In this document: piece by piece, positions 18,192 to 26,320 of the stretch
How the letters are laid out: the number at the start of each line of letters is the position of its first letter
Numbering within the stretch: the stretch's first letter is position 1
NCBI GenBank assembly: GCA_022340565.1
Contig: JAJDNR010000033.1
Location: 1 to 40,154 of the forward strand
Reading direction: 5' to 3'
Source: Desulfofustis sp.
GTDB taxonomy: Bacteria; Desulfobacterota; Desulfobulbia; Desulfobulbales; Desulfocapsaceae
DNA: 40,154 nucleotides
Translations under genes and position numbers: made by a program
The notes under the pieces: model-generated
What the model was told of the DNA's origin: nothing
Seen by the model: the letters and a program-made list of their open reading frames with translations, nothing else
The model's database searches: none

Positions 18192-18223
18192 TGCCGCCAT
18201 CTCTGTTTGTTTCATCAACTCGG

Positions 18224-18300
18224 GAATTACGGGGACATGATACTTAATTGCAGTTCAAATTAAGTATCATGTCCCCGTAATTCTAATGTCCCCGTAATTC
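18224..18300. repeat. 26-bp perfect inverted repeat plus a third half-copy
   Basis: Positions 18224-18249 and 18258-18283 are perfect inverted copies separated by 8 bases. The last 15 bases of the right arm (18269-18283) are repeated directly at 18286-18300, so the motif GAATTACGGGGACAT occurs three times. From memory, this motif family is common in environmental Deltaproteobacteria and tends to flank REP-associated Y1 (IS200-like) transposase genes; none is present here. It is best read as a short non-autonomous mobile or REP-like repeat. Confidence 0.65.
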
Positions 18301-18389
18301 TGCGGGGTAAATGACAGAAGCGAACGCAGGCGCCACTGCTTTCCCCGGATCTGAGTCAGTTATCTGCTTCTTGATGGAAAGACGCCTGA

Positions 18390-18707
18390 TTAATCGAAAT
18401 CTTCCTGGACCCAGGCCAGGGCTGCGGCGACTTTGGGGAAGCCGATGATCGATACCAGCAACAGCAGGGCGTGTTCGATTTCCTGGCGGTCGGCGCCGGC
18501 GGCAAGGGCCCGCCGTGCATGGGAATGGACCGAGCCGGTCGAGCCGGTGGCGGCGGCGACGCCCAGCTGGATCAGTTCGGTGGTTTTCTGGTCGAGCGGC
18601 CCTGCCTGTCTGGCGGTGGCGCCGAGATTCTCGACCGCATCGATGAAATCCGGGAAGGTGGACTTCAGGTAGTGGTAGTGTTTGACGGGAACTTTCTGAT
18701 CGCTCAT
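18390..18707 (-). CDS. Carboxymuconolactone-decarboxylase/AhpD-like protein without the cysteines
   Basis: From the ATG at 18707, preceded by a GAGAGG ribosome site, the protein has 105 residues. The CMD fold is shown by the active-site frame E44-x11-S56-x2-S59-x3-H63, in which both cysteines of the AhpD motif E-x11-CxxCxxxH are serine. The rest ('ARRALAAGADRQEIEHALLLLVSIIGFPKVAAAL') is typical of the family. Without cysteines it cannot work as a thiol peroxidase reductase, so it may be a structural or acid-base variant of the fold. An upstream ATG at 18746 is less likely. Confidence 0.8.
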   Translation of the reverse strand: MSDQKVPVKHYHYLKSTFPDFIDAVENLGATARQAGPLDQKTTELIQLGVAAATGSTGSVHSHARRALAAGADRQEIEHALLLLVSIIGFPKVAAALAWVQEDFD

Positions 18708-18800
18708 GGTCACCTCTCTGTGGTTGATTTCCATGACTGTAATCACGATGGAAAGTTCCTGCCAAACTGATGGTTATTTCCTCAGATCGCTCTGCCGGCT

Positions 18801-21800
18801 TTATGCTCCGTTTCGATCCGGTCTGGGCTTTTCGAACCCGATCACGAAGACCAGCAGGGCCGGGATCACGAACAGCGTGAATATGGTCGACAGGGCCAGA
18901 CCGCCCAGCAGGATTGAGCCGAGGCCCCGGTAGAGTTCCGATCCCGAGCCGGTGGCCACGACCAGCGGGGTCAGCGCCAGAATCGAGGTGGTGGCGCTCA
19001 TGAAAATCGGCCGGATCCTGGTCTTGACCGCCTCCGATATGGCCTGGATACCGACCAGCCCGTTGTACCGCACGTTATTAAGCGACTGATGCACGATGAG
19101 TATGGCGTTGTTGACCACGGTGCCGATGAGGATGATGAAGCCGAGCATGGCGAGGATGTCGAAGCCCTGCGGGGCGATGAAGGTGTTGACCGCCAGCAGT
19201 CCGATAAACCCGCCGGCAGCGGCCAGCGGAACGGTGAACAGGATGATGAACGGGTAGAGGAAGTTCTCGAACAGCGCCGCCATCAGCAGGTAGGTGATAA
19301 GCAGTGCCAGCAGCAGGTTCCACTGCAGCGACTTGCCGGTTTCCACCAGTTTGTCCGCGTTGCCGCCGATGCTGATCTGCAGCCCGTCAAGCTGGCCCGC
19401 CTGTTTCAAGCCGGCCAGGACCTCGTTTTCGATGATCCCGATCGCCTCCTGCAGCGCGATAGAAGCGGGCGGCGTCACCTGCAGGGTGATTGTCCGCTTG
19501 CGCTCGAGGTGATTGATCTGCGGCATCCCCTCGCCGTATTCGAGGCTGGCCACGTCGCCGAGTTTGATCAGCTTGCCGAAGCGGTTGACGATGGTTGCCT
19601 CAAGCAGTTCCTCCGGGGAATCGAAGCGCTCGTCGCTGCCTTTGACAATCAGGTCGATCTGTTTTACGCCGGCCGGCCGGTACTCGTCAATCTTTCTGCC
19701 GTCCATCAGGATGTCGACGTAGATGCCGAGATCGCGTTCGCTGAGGCCGTTGGCCGCAAGCCGCTCCTTGTTGGGGATTACCCGGATTTCGGGATAGCTT
19801 GTTTCAAGAGAGGGGACCGGGCGGATCTGGGCCCCGGCGATCTTCTGTCCGGTGGCGCCGAAAATCGCCCGGGAGCCGGCCACGATGGTGTCGATATCCT
19901 CTCCGGAAACGTTGATGTCTATGGAGCGTCCACCGCCGAGTTCGGACTGGAAGATGCCGACCTGGATCGACACTCCAAAGTAGCCGGGGATGGAGTTCAT
20001 GATGCGCATGAATATGCCCATCAGTTCCCGGGCTCTGGTTTCGTAAATGGACTGCGCTCCGAACAGCGTCATCCGGTCGGCGCCGACGTAAAACATGTCT
20101 TTGATCGGTGCGACCTGCTCGGGGTTGTTTTCCTGGTAATAGGGTTTCGCCTGTTCGTAGATATAATCGCCGATCTCCTTGTATTTTTCGATCGAGTAGC
20201 CGGGGGGCGGAATCAGGATGTTGAGCACCAGGTTACGGTTGCCCTGGGGCAGGTATTCGGCGCTGGGACGGAGCCAGAACACGATGGCGATGGACAGCGA
20301 GGTGAACACGATGATGGCAGTCAGACGGGTGAATATGTTGGCCAGGCAGAGATTGGAAAAGGCCATGATGATCTTCACCAAAAAGGGTCCGATGACGGAG
20401 CGCTGCAGCCAGCCGTCTCGCCTTTTGCCGCTTCTCCTGTAGAGCAGGTTGATCATGGTCGGGATCACGGTGACCGACACCAGAAAGCTGATCATGATCG
20501 AGAAGGTGATGGCGATCGCAATGTCCCGGAACAACTGGCCTGATTCTTCCTGCATGAAGATGACCGGCAGAAACACCGCCACCGTGGTGGCGGTTGACGC
20601 AAACACCGCACCCCAGATCTCCCTGGTACCCTCCAGTGCCGCCTGGTATGCGGTCTTGCCCATTTTGCGGTGGCGGTCGATATTCTCCAGCACGACGATC
20701 GAGTTGTCGACGAGCATGCCGACCGCAAACGAGATCCCGGCCAGGCTGACGACGTTCAGGCTGCGGTTGGCGAGCCACAGAAAGATGAAACAGCCGATCA
20801 CCGAGATCGGGATCGCCAGCGCGGTGGTCAGCGTCGACCGGACGCTGCGCAGGAAGGTCAGCAGAACGGCGATGGCGAGCAGGCCGCCGATCAGCACGTT
20901 CTGCTTGACAAGGTTGATGGCGGTATTGATGTAGGGCCGCTCATCGTAGAGCATCTGCAGGTTGAGGCCGTTGTCCTTGAGGATGGTCTCATTGAGATAG
21001 TTGACCTGCCGCTCGACATTGTCGGTCATCTCCAGTACATTGGCCCCCTGCTCCTTCTGGACGGCGACGACGATGATCTGTTCGCCGTTGTGGAGAACCG
21101 CGCCCATTTCCTTTGCGTAGTCTTTCGATGCTTTGACGATATCGCCAAGGTAGACCCGGTTGAGGCCGTCTTCATAGACGACCACGTCGAGCGCCTCATC
21201 CGGTGTTTGGAACTGCCCCACGGTCCGGATCCGGTAGTTCTTGCGGCCGACGCCCATGACGCCGGCGGAGATTGTGGTGTTGGCCCTCGTTATGGCGGTG
21301 GTGATGTCGTCGAAGCTGATGTCGTATTGGGCCATTTTCCGAACATCGAGTTCCACGTGAAGCTCATCCGCGGTGCCGCCGAAGACCAGCAGCGATCCGA
21401 CGCCCGGGACGCGCTCCAGATGCTGCCTGACCTCGTCTTCGAAAAAGGTCCGGTAATGATTGATCGGCACCTGATTATCCGGGGTGGGTTTCAATGCCAT
21501 CCAGATAACCGGGTTGCTGCTCGCACCGGATGCGTCGATACTCGGGCGTTTGACGTTGTCGGGGTAGTCGGATACCTCGTTCAGCTTGTTCGAGACCCTC
21601 AGCAGCGCGTCGTCGAGATCGGTGCCCAGGGCGAAGGTCAGCGTGACCAGCGCGAGATTGTTGTAGCTGGAGCTCTCCAGCTTGGTCAGCCCCTTGAGCC
21701 CTTTGAGCACCTCTTCCTGTTTTTCGATGATGTCCTTTTCGACCTCGTAGGGGGTGGCGCCGCCCCAGGTGGTCTCCACGGTGATCTTGGGTTTTTCGAC

Positions 21801-21917
21801 ATCGGGGGTGAGCTGAACCGGCAGCGAGTTGAGGCCGATCAGGCCGAAGGTGACGATGAGAATGACCGCAACGATGACCGTTACCGGTTTGTCCAACGCA
21901 TATCTGACGATATCCAT
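18801..21917 (-). CDS. RND efflux permease (AcrB/HAE family)
   Basis: This is a 1038-residue inner-membrane proton antiporter. An N-terminal helix ('PVTVIVAVILIVTFGLIGL') and two groups of transmembrane helices surround two large periplasmic loops, the expected size and layout. The proton-relay helix reads 'GISFAVGMLVDNSIVVLENI', keeping one aspartate with an asparagine beside it, a common variant. The adaptor gene lies directly upstream with a 2-base gap, so the two form one unit. Substrates are probably hydrophobic drugs, bile-like compounds or solvents; this is inferred from the family. The outer-membrane channel is not encoded nearby. Confidence 0.93.
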   Translation of the reverse strand: MDIVRYALDKPVTVIVAVILIVTFGLIGLNSLPVQLTPDVEKPKITVETTWGGATPYEVEKDIIEKQEEVLKGLKGLTKLESSSYNNLALVTLTFALGTDLDDALLRVSNKLNEVSDYPDNVKRPSIDASGASSNPVIWMALKPTPDNQVPINHYRTFFEDEVRQHLERVPGVGSLLVFGGTADELHVELDVRKMAQYDISFDDITTAITRANTTISAGVMGVGRKNYRIRTVGQFQTPDEALDVVVYEDGLNRVYLGDIVKASKDYAKEMGAVLHNGEQIIVVAVQKEQGANVLEMTDNVERQVNYLNETILKDNGLNLQMLYDERPYINTAINLVKQNVLIGGLLAIAVLLTFLRSVRSTLTTALAIPISVIGCFIFLWLANRSLNVVSLAGISFAVGMLVDNSIVVLENIDRHRKMGKTAYQAALEGTREIWGAVFASTATTVAVFLPVIFMQEESGQLFRDIAIAITFSIMISFLVSVTVIPTMINLLYRRSGKRRDGWLQRSVIGPFLVKIIMAFSNLCLANIFTRLTAIIVFTSLSIAIVFWLRPSAEYLPQGNRNLVLNILIPPPGYSIEKYKEIGDYIYEQAKPYYQENNPEQVAPIKDMFYVGADRMTLFGAQSIYETRARELMGIFMRIMNSIPGYFGVSIQVGIFQSELGGGRSIDINVSGEDIDTIVAGSRAIFGATGQKIAGAQIRPVPSLETSYPEIRVIPNKERLAANGLSERDLGIYVDILMDGRKIDEYRPAGVKQIDLIVKGSDERFDSPEELLEATIVNRFGKLIKLGDVASLEYGEGMPQINHLERKRTITLQVTPPASIALQEAIGIIENEVLAGLKQAGQLDGLQISIGGNADKLVETGKSLQWNLLLALLITYLLMAALFENFLYPFIILFTVPLAAAGGFIGLLAVNTFIAPQGFDILAMLGFIILIGTVVNNAILIVHQSLNNVRYNGLVGIQAISEAVKTRIRPIFMSATTSILALTPLVVATGSGSELYRGLGSILLGGLALSTIFTLFVIPALLVFVIGFEKPRPDRNGA

Positions 21918-21919
21918 GG

Positions 21920-22981
21920 CTATTCCTCGATGGTGACCGGCTGATCCGGGCGCAGACGCTCGTTGCCCTCGATGACCACGGGCATGCCGGGAACCATGTA
22001 AGGGTTGTCGACCCCGACCCGGTCGCCGAGATAGGCGACGATATTGACGGGGAGGATGGAGGCCTTGCCGTCCTTGACGGTGTAAACGAAATCCTTGCCC
22101 TGGAACTTGATCACCGAGGCGCGGCTGATGATTGCCAGGTTCCGCTTTATGCTCGAAGGCACCGACACCGTGGCGGTCATGTTCTGGGCCGCCAGCGGCA
22201 GCGGCTCGATGCCGATCTTCAAATAGACGTTCTTGGTCTTCTGGTCGGCCACCGGATCGATGTCAAGCAGGGTGCCGGTCATCTCCTGGTCAAATGCGGT
22301 AATCCTTACCGGCATGCGCTGGCCCTTCTCCACGAATTGCAGCAGATCCTCGGCAATGGGCGCCCGGATCAGCAGGTCTTCGGTCGATCCAATGGAGACC
22401 AGCACCATTCCCGGAGACACCCAGCTTCCCGAATCAACCTCCTTGGTCATGACGATGCCCGAAAACGGGGCAGCGATCACGCTTCGCTTCTTCTGGATCT
22501 GCAGTTTCTGGAGGTTTGCCTCGGTCGCCTGTTTTTCGATCTGGGCGTTCTGGTAATTGAACAGCGCGTCGTCGCGGTCCCGCTCCGAGACCCCGGACTT
22601 GCCGAACAGTGTCTCGAGCCGGTCGTAGTTCTTCTTGACGTTGGCGATGCGCAGATCGATCTGCTTCAGTTTCGCCTGCTGGTAGACGATCTCCTTGTCA
22701 AGGATTTCGGTGTTGAGCAGCACCAGAGGATCGCCTTTCTCGACCATGTCTCCCTGCCTGACCTCCACGCTTTCCACCAGCCCGGCCAGTTCGGTCGAGA
22801 TATTGCTGATCCGGTCGTAGTAGAGCCCCCCGATGACGGTCGTTGTCTGGGAGACTTCCTCCATAACCACCGGCGCCACCTTGACGTTGGCCGGAGGCGG
22901 GCCGTCGGCGGCCGGCGCTGAACCTGTCGATGCGAGTACGGCAAAGAGCAACGCGGTAATCACGGTTCGTTTCTGTCCCAT
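21920..22981 (-). CDS. RND efflux periplasmic adaptor (membrane fusion protein)
   Basis: From the ATG at 22981 (GGGAG seven bases upstream) the protein has 353 residues and begins with a signal peptide ending near 'GSAPAADG'. Family features: 'GLVESVEVRQGDMVEKGDPLVLLNT' (lipoyl half-motif), a coiled-coil hairpin ('KLKQIDLRIANVKKNYDRLETLFGKSGV...'), 'KRSVIAAPFSGIVMTKEVDSGSWVSPG', and a beta-barrel part. It bridges the permease to an outer-membrane channel. The start is one base after the stop of the MarR gene, so all three genes form an operon. Confidence 0.92.
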   Translation of the reverse strand: MGQKRTVITALLFAVLASTGSAPAADGPPPANVKVAPVVMEEVSQTTTVIGGLYYDRISNISTELAGLVESVEVRQGDMVEKGDPLVLLNTEILDKEIVYQQAKLKQIDLRIANVKKNYDRLETLFGKSGVSERDRDDALFNYQNAQIEKQATEANLQKLQIQKKRSVIAAPFSGIVMTKEVDSGSWVSPGMVLVSIGSTEDLLIRAPIAEDLLQFVEKGQRMPVRITAFDQEMTGTLLDIDPVADQKTKNVYLKIGIEPLPLAAQNMTATVSVPSSIKRNLAIISRASVIKFQGKDFVYTVKDGKASILPVNIVAYLGDRVGVDNPYMVPGMPVVIEGNERLRPDQPVTIEE

Positions 22982-22982
22982 C

Positions 22983-23432
22983 TCAATCTCCCGGGTCTTC
23001 GGATAGTGCAACAAGATTCTGCTGGATCCGGCCGAGAACCTGCTTGACGATTTCGGCCTCGTCTCGATCTATGTGTTTTTCGATCTTCTCTGAAAGCGCC
23101 GCGAACAGATCCGACAGCCTCCTCGCCAGGTCCTGGCCGCCGGGGGTCAGCGATACGAGCTGTGAGCGCCGGTCTATCGGATTGTCGCGTCTGACTATCA
23201 ACCGTTTTTTTTCGAGCCTGTCAAGTATGCGGGTGGTATTCGCCGGACTTTTTCCAGCCGTTCCGCAGATTTCGCGCTGGGTCGCAGTGATCTGCCGCTC
23301 GATGATCTTCAAAATGTGCAGCTGCTCGGTGGTGATGTCGAATGGTCTGAGCATTCGATCGACGTGGTGGCGCATGGCCTGAGAGGTCAGGTAGATGGTG
23401 CGGCCGAGGGAATCGTGCTGGCAGTCGGTCAT
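22983..23432 (-). CDS. MarR-family transcriptional regulator
   Basis: From the ATG at 23432 the protein has 149 residues. The upstream open frame to 23555 runs through the promoter and is unlikely to be translated. The winged helix-turn-helix is visible as 'QLHILKIIERQITATQREICGTAGKSPANTTRILDRLEKKRLIVRRDNPIDRRSQLVSLTPGG', including the conserved 'DRR' wing. MarR proteins bind a palindrome as dimers and release it when a phenolic or lipophilic ligand binds. As the first gene of the efflux operon it most likely represses itself and the pump. Confidence 0.92.
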   Translation of the reverse strand: MTDCQHDSLGRTIYLTSQAMRHHVDRMLRPFDITTEQLHILKIIERQITATQREICGTAGKSPANTTRILDRLEKKRLIVRRDNPIDRRSQLVSLTPGGQDLARRLSDLFAALSEKIEKHIDRDEAEIVKQVLGRIQQNLVALSEDPGD

Positions 23433-23460
23433 GATATGGTTCGGGTGGTGTTTAATGGGG

Positions 23461-23491
23461 CAATTATTAATGCGGCAACTATTATTGTCAA
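23461..23491 (-). promoter_or_regulatory. Promoter and probable operator of the marR-efflux operon
   Basis: Reading leftward, a perfect -35 TTGACA (plus-strand 23486-23491) is followed after 17 bases by AATAAT (23463-23468, 5 of 6 to consensus). A 27-base imperfect palindrome (23461-23487, 9 of 13 positions symmetric) covers the spacer and the -10 and reaches into the -35, where a MarR dimer would block RNA polymerase. Confidence 0.65.
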
Positions 23492-23620
23492 CAGAATTAA
23501 TCGGCCGCTGCGGAATGGAGAGAATCGTTCGATTTACGTGGAAAATGGTTGGCAAGATATGCTAGGGTTGCGCGCACAGGTCATGGGTGTGACGGTAACG
23601 ATTCAACAACGGAGCATAGG

Positions 23621-24460
23621 ATGGCGGTTTATTATATCGATGGAACATTCGTGGATGAGGGGGAGGCGGTTCTGCCGGTCCGGGATTTGATCATACTGAG
23701 GGGCTACGGCGTTTTCGATTTTCTGCGCACGTACAACGGGCGGCCCTTTCATCTAGAGGAACACCTCACCCGGCTGCGCAACTCGGCCCGCCTGATCGGG
23801 TTGCACTGTCCGTGGAGTAACGATGAACTGGCTTCGATCGTCCACCAGACGCTGGCGCGAAACGATTTCGAGGAATCCAATATCAGGCTTCTGGTCACCG
23901 GCGGGGACAGTGAAGACGGCATCTCGCCGGGGCCGAATCCCCGGCTGGTGGTTTTGATCGGCGATGCCCTGCGATTTCCGGAAACCTGCTATCGCGACGG
24001 TGTGAAAATCATCACCGCCCGTCTCAACCGCTACATCCCGGGAGCCAAATCGATCGATTACATCAGGGCGATCGTCACGCTCAAGGACGCCAAGGCGGCC
24101 GGGGCGGTCGAGTCGATCTATGTGACGGAAGATGATCATGTGCTGGAGGGAACCACCTCGAATCTGTTTATCGTGAAGGCCGGCGTGGTGAGTACCGCCT
24201 CTGAGGACATCCTGCCCGGCATCACCAGAGACGTGCTGCTGAAGATCCTGAAACCCGAATTCGAGCTGCAGGTGCGGCCGGTCCTGAGACAGGAGCTGTT
24301 GGACGCCGACGAGGCCTTCCTGGCCTCGTCGAACAAGGAGGTGATGCCGGTGGTGGCGGTTGATGATCAGGCCATCGCCGGAGGCAGGCCGGGCCCTGTT
24401 ACCCGCAAGGTCATGTCGATCTTCAGGGATTACACCGACCGCTACGGCCGCAAGGGGTAG
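23621..24460 (+). CDS. Class-IV PLP aminotransferase (branched-chain or D-amino-acid type)
   Basis: From the ATG at 23621 (GGAG six bases upstream) the protein has 279 residues. Fold-type-IV features: 'RGYGVFDFLRTYNGRPFHLEEHLTRLRNSARLIGL', the PLP lysine region 'GAKSIDYIRAIVTLKDAKAAGAVESIYV', then 'LEGTTSNLFIVKAGVVST' and 'ILPGITRDVLLKI'. Length and motifs fit IlvE, D-alanine aminotransferase or aminodeoxychorismate lyase; these cannot be separated safely by eye. It is divergent from the marR operon, with the shared 190-base spacer holding the marR promoter. Confidence 0.85.
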   Translation: MAVYYIDGTFVDEGEAVLPVRDLIILRGYGVFDFLRTYNGRPFHLEEHLTRLRNSARLIGLHCPWSNDELASIVHQTLARNDFEESNIRLLVTGGDSEDGISPGPNPRLVVLIGDALRFPETCYRDGVKIITARLNRYIPGAKSIDYIRAIVTLKDAKAAGAVESIYVTEDDHVLEGTTSNLFIVKAGVVSTASEDILPGITRDVLLKILKPEFELQVRPVLRQELLDADEAFLASSNKEVMPVVAVDDQAIAGGRPGPVTRKVMSIFRDYTDRYGRKG

Positions 24461-24537
24461 AAGGGCGCCCCGCTGCTGGCAGGAACCGTGGGGGAACAGG
24501 CTTCAACCTGTCGCCATCCTCCGCTGCCCTTGTCTCG

Positions 24538-26145
24538 TTACTTCTTGATAAACGGTCGTTCGATATAGGAGTAGGTGAAGATCGAGACCACATAGGTGGC
24601 GATCCCGGCCAGGATGAACAGCCCGGTCCGTACCGGGTAGTAATCGGCGAAATAGACCGTGGCGCTTCTGACGCTGTCGATCATTGCCGGGTGCAGCAGG
24701 TAGAAGCTGTATCCGACCACGCCGACCGCCCGCAGCGGCAGCAGATTCATCAGCTTGTCCAGGTACGAGCCTTTCGCCAGCAGGGTGGAAAGGATCAGCA
24801 GGCTCGCAGCGATACCGAAATAAAACGGTTTTTCAGTGGGCGTGAGGTGACCGTAGGTACCATGCTTGGTGGCCGATAGTGCCAGGCAGACGCCAAGGAT
24901 GAGCAGACCGCAGGTCGAGCTGGTCCAGCGGACCGCCGGTTTCGAGAAAAAGGTGCGGTACTTGCCGATCAGCAGGCTATAGAGAAAGGCGGCCGTGCTG
25001 CCGGTGATGAAAATGCCGGCCTGAGCCTTCTGGATAGCGTTGTTTCCATAGAGCGCAATGACATCCCTGGTCAGCAGGCTGCTAGCGAAGAAGGCGGTAA
25101 GCGCCAGAACCAGGGTTGAAACCAACAGGTTTTTCCTGGCGATTACAAAGTTGGCAATCATGACCAGCGGCAGCAGCAGATAAAAAAACATTTCCTGCGG
25201 TATCGACCAGAAATGCCCGTCGGCCTGGATGAACAGGAAATGCCTGACGGCGGTTTCGATTTTGCCCGCGAAGAGAAAGGTGATGACGATCATTACGTAG
25301 TACATCGGCACGATGCGCTTGATTCTCCTGGTCAGATAATCGGCCATATAGGTCCCCGACAGGGCCAGCCCGGGCTGCTTGACGAACGGGGTGGCGAGCA
25401 GGAAGCCGCTGAGGCAGAAGAACAGCCACACCCCGAAAATTCCTCCGGTGGCGGTCAACCCGCAGTGCTGGCCGAGGACGAGCAGGGCCGCCAGCCCCCT
25501 GACCCCGTCCAGCGAGCCGATGTTGATCCCGGAGGACGACTGTTTGGTGGTGATGTCGCCGATCGCCGGTATCCTGCCCGGCGAGAAGCGCCCGAGCAGC
25601 AGGTAGGAAAACAGTGCGAAGGCAAACGGCAGACCGTATTCGAGGGCTCTGTTGCGCTGGACCAGGGGATTTTTCAGAACCAGATAGGGATCCAGGCCGT
25701 CGGTCTTGATCAGCACATGATCCTTGTCCAGCGTGAACGAGGTGATCGCCTCATTGGGGGTGAAGCGCTCGAAGATCTGCCGGAAATCGAAGGTCATGCC
25801 CGGCCCGAAACGGCTGAGCAGCCTGATCGAGTAGAGCTTGACAACCGCAGGACCGGTCCCGATATCGACCCTGAGTCTGCGCACCACATGATTGCTGAGC
25901 ATGATCCGGGTTTCCGCTCTCTGGTTCGAGGAGATCGTTGCGGAGGTTTTTCGGAACTGGGGTCTGAATCCGATCGACTCCGAAGCGGCGTAAAACACCT
26001 CCACCACACTGTCTCTGCTGAATTCGGCGTCGACAAATATCGCCGAGAAACTCGACAGCGCAACGGAGGAGACTACCGCCCTGATCAGCACGAAGAGCAG
26101 AACCGCCAGAATCACTTTTACCGTGGTGGAGGACAGATAGTTCAT
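24538..26145 (-). CDS. Acyltransferase-3 (OafA/YrhL-like) membrane protein
   Basis: From the ATG at 26145 the protein has 535 residues; an upstream ATG at 26223 adds 26 residues and is possible. An N-terminal helix ('TVKVILAVLLFVLIRAVV') is followed by an extracytoplasmic region of about 150 residues. Then comes the acyltransferase-3 domain with about ten helices, starting at 'IGSLDGVRGLAALLVLGQHCGL', whose histidine is the family's catalytic residue. Such enzymes transfer acetyl or other acyl groups to surface glycans, O-antigen or peptidoglycan. The neighbouring genes give no hint of its acceptor. It is convergent with the aminotransferase gene. Confidence 0.88.
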   Translation of the reverse strand: MNYLSSTTVKVILAVLLFVLIRAVVSSVALSSFSAIFVDAEFSRDSVVEVFYAASESIGFRPQFRKTSATISSNQRAETRIMLSNHVVRRLRVDIGTGPAVVKLYSIRLLSRFGPGMTFDFRQIFERFTPNEAITSFTLDKDHVLIKTDGLDPYLVLKNPLVQRNRALEYGLPFAFALFSYLLLGRFSPGRIPAIGDITTKQSSSGINIGSLDGVRGLAALLVLGQHCGLTATGGIFGVWLFFCLSGFLLATPFVKQPGLALSGTYMADYLTRRIKRIVPMYYVMIVITFLFAGKIETAVRHFLFIQADGHFWSIPQEMFFYLLLPLVMIANFVIARKNLLVSTLVLALTAFFASSLLTRDVIALYGNNAIQKAQAGIFITGSTAAFLYSLLIGKYRTFFSKPAVRWTSSTCGLLILGVCLALSATKHGTYGHLTPTEKPFYFGIAASLLILSTLLAKGSYLDKLMNLLPLRAVGVVGYSFYLLHPAMIDSVRSATVYFADYYPVRTGLFILAGIATYVVSIFTYSYIERPFIKK

Positions 26146-26320
26146 GAGCTGATCCGGCCGAAAACGGGTGCTAAGCGGAACACCGGTGGATAAAATTCCA
26201 AACAGTTTAGCTCCATCTGTCAAATAATCAAATGATAATATCAGGATAGCCGGCGTAACCCGGCGTCGTCGCAGTTTTTCCTGGCGGGGCTGGGCCGCTG
26301 TGACATGGTCCGCTGAGCAG

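Noticed and set aside
18801-23432. Search for a TolC-like outer-membrane channel gene in the efflux operon
   Set aside because: None is present between the regulator and the end of the permease; the pump probably uses a channel encoded elsewhere.
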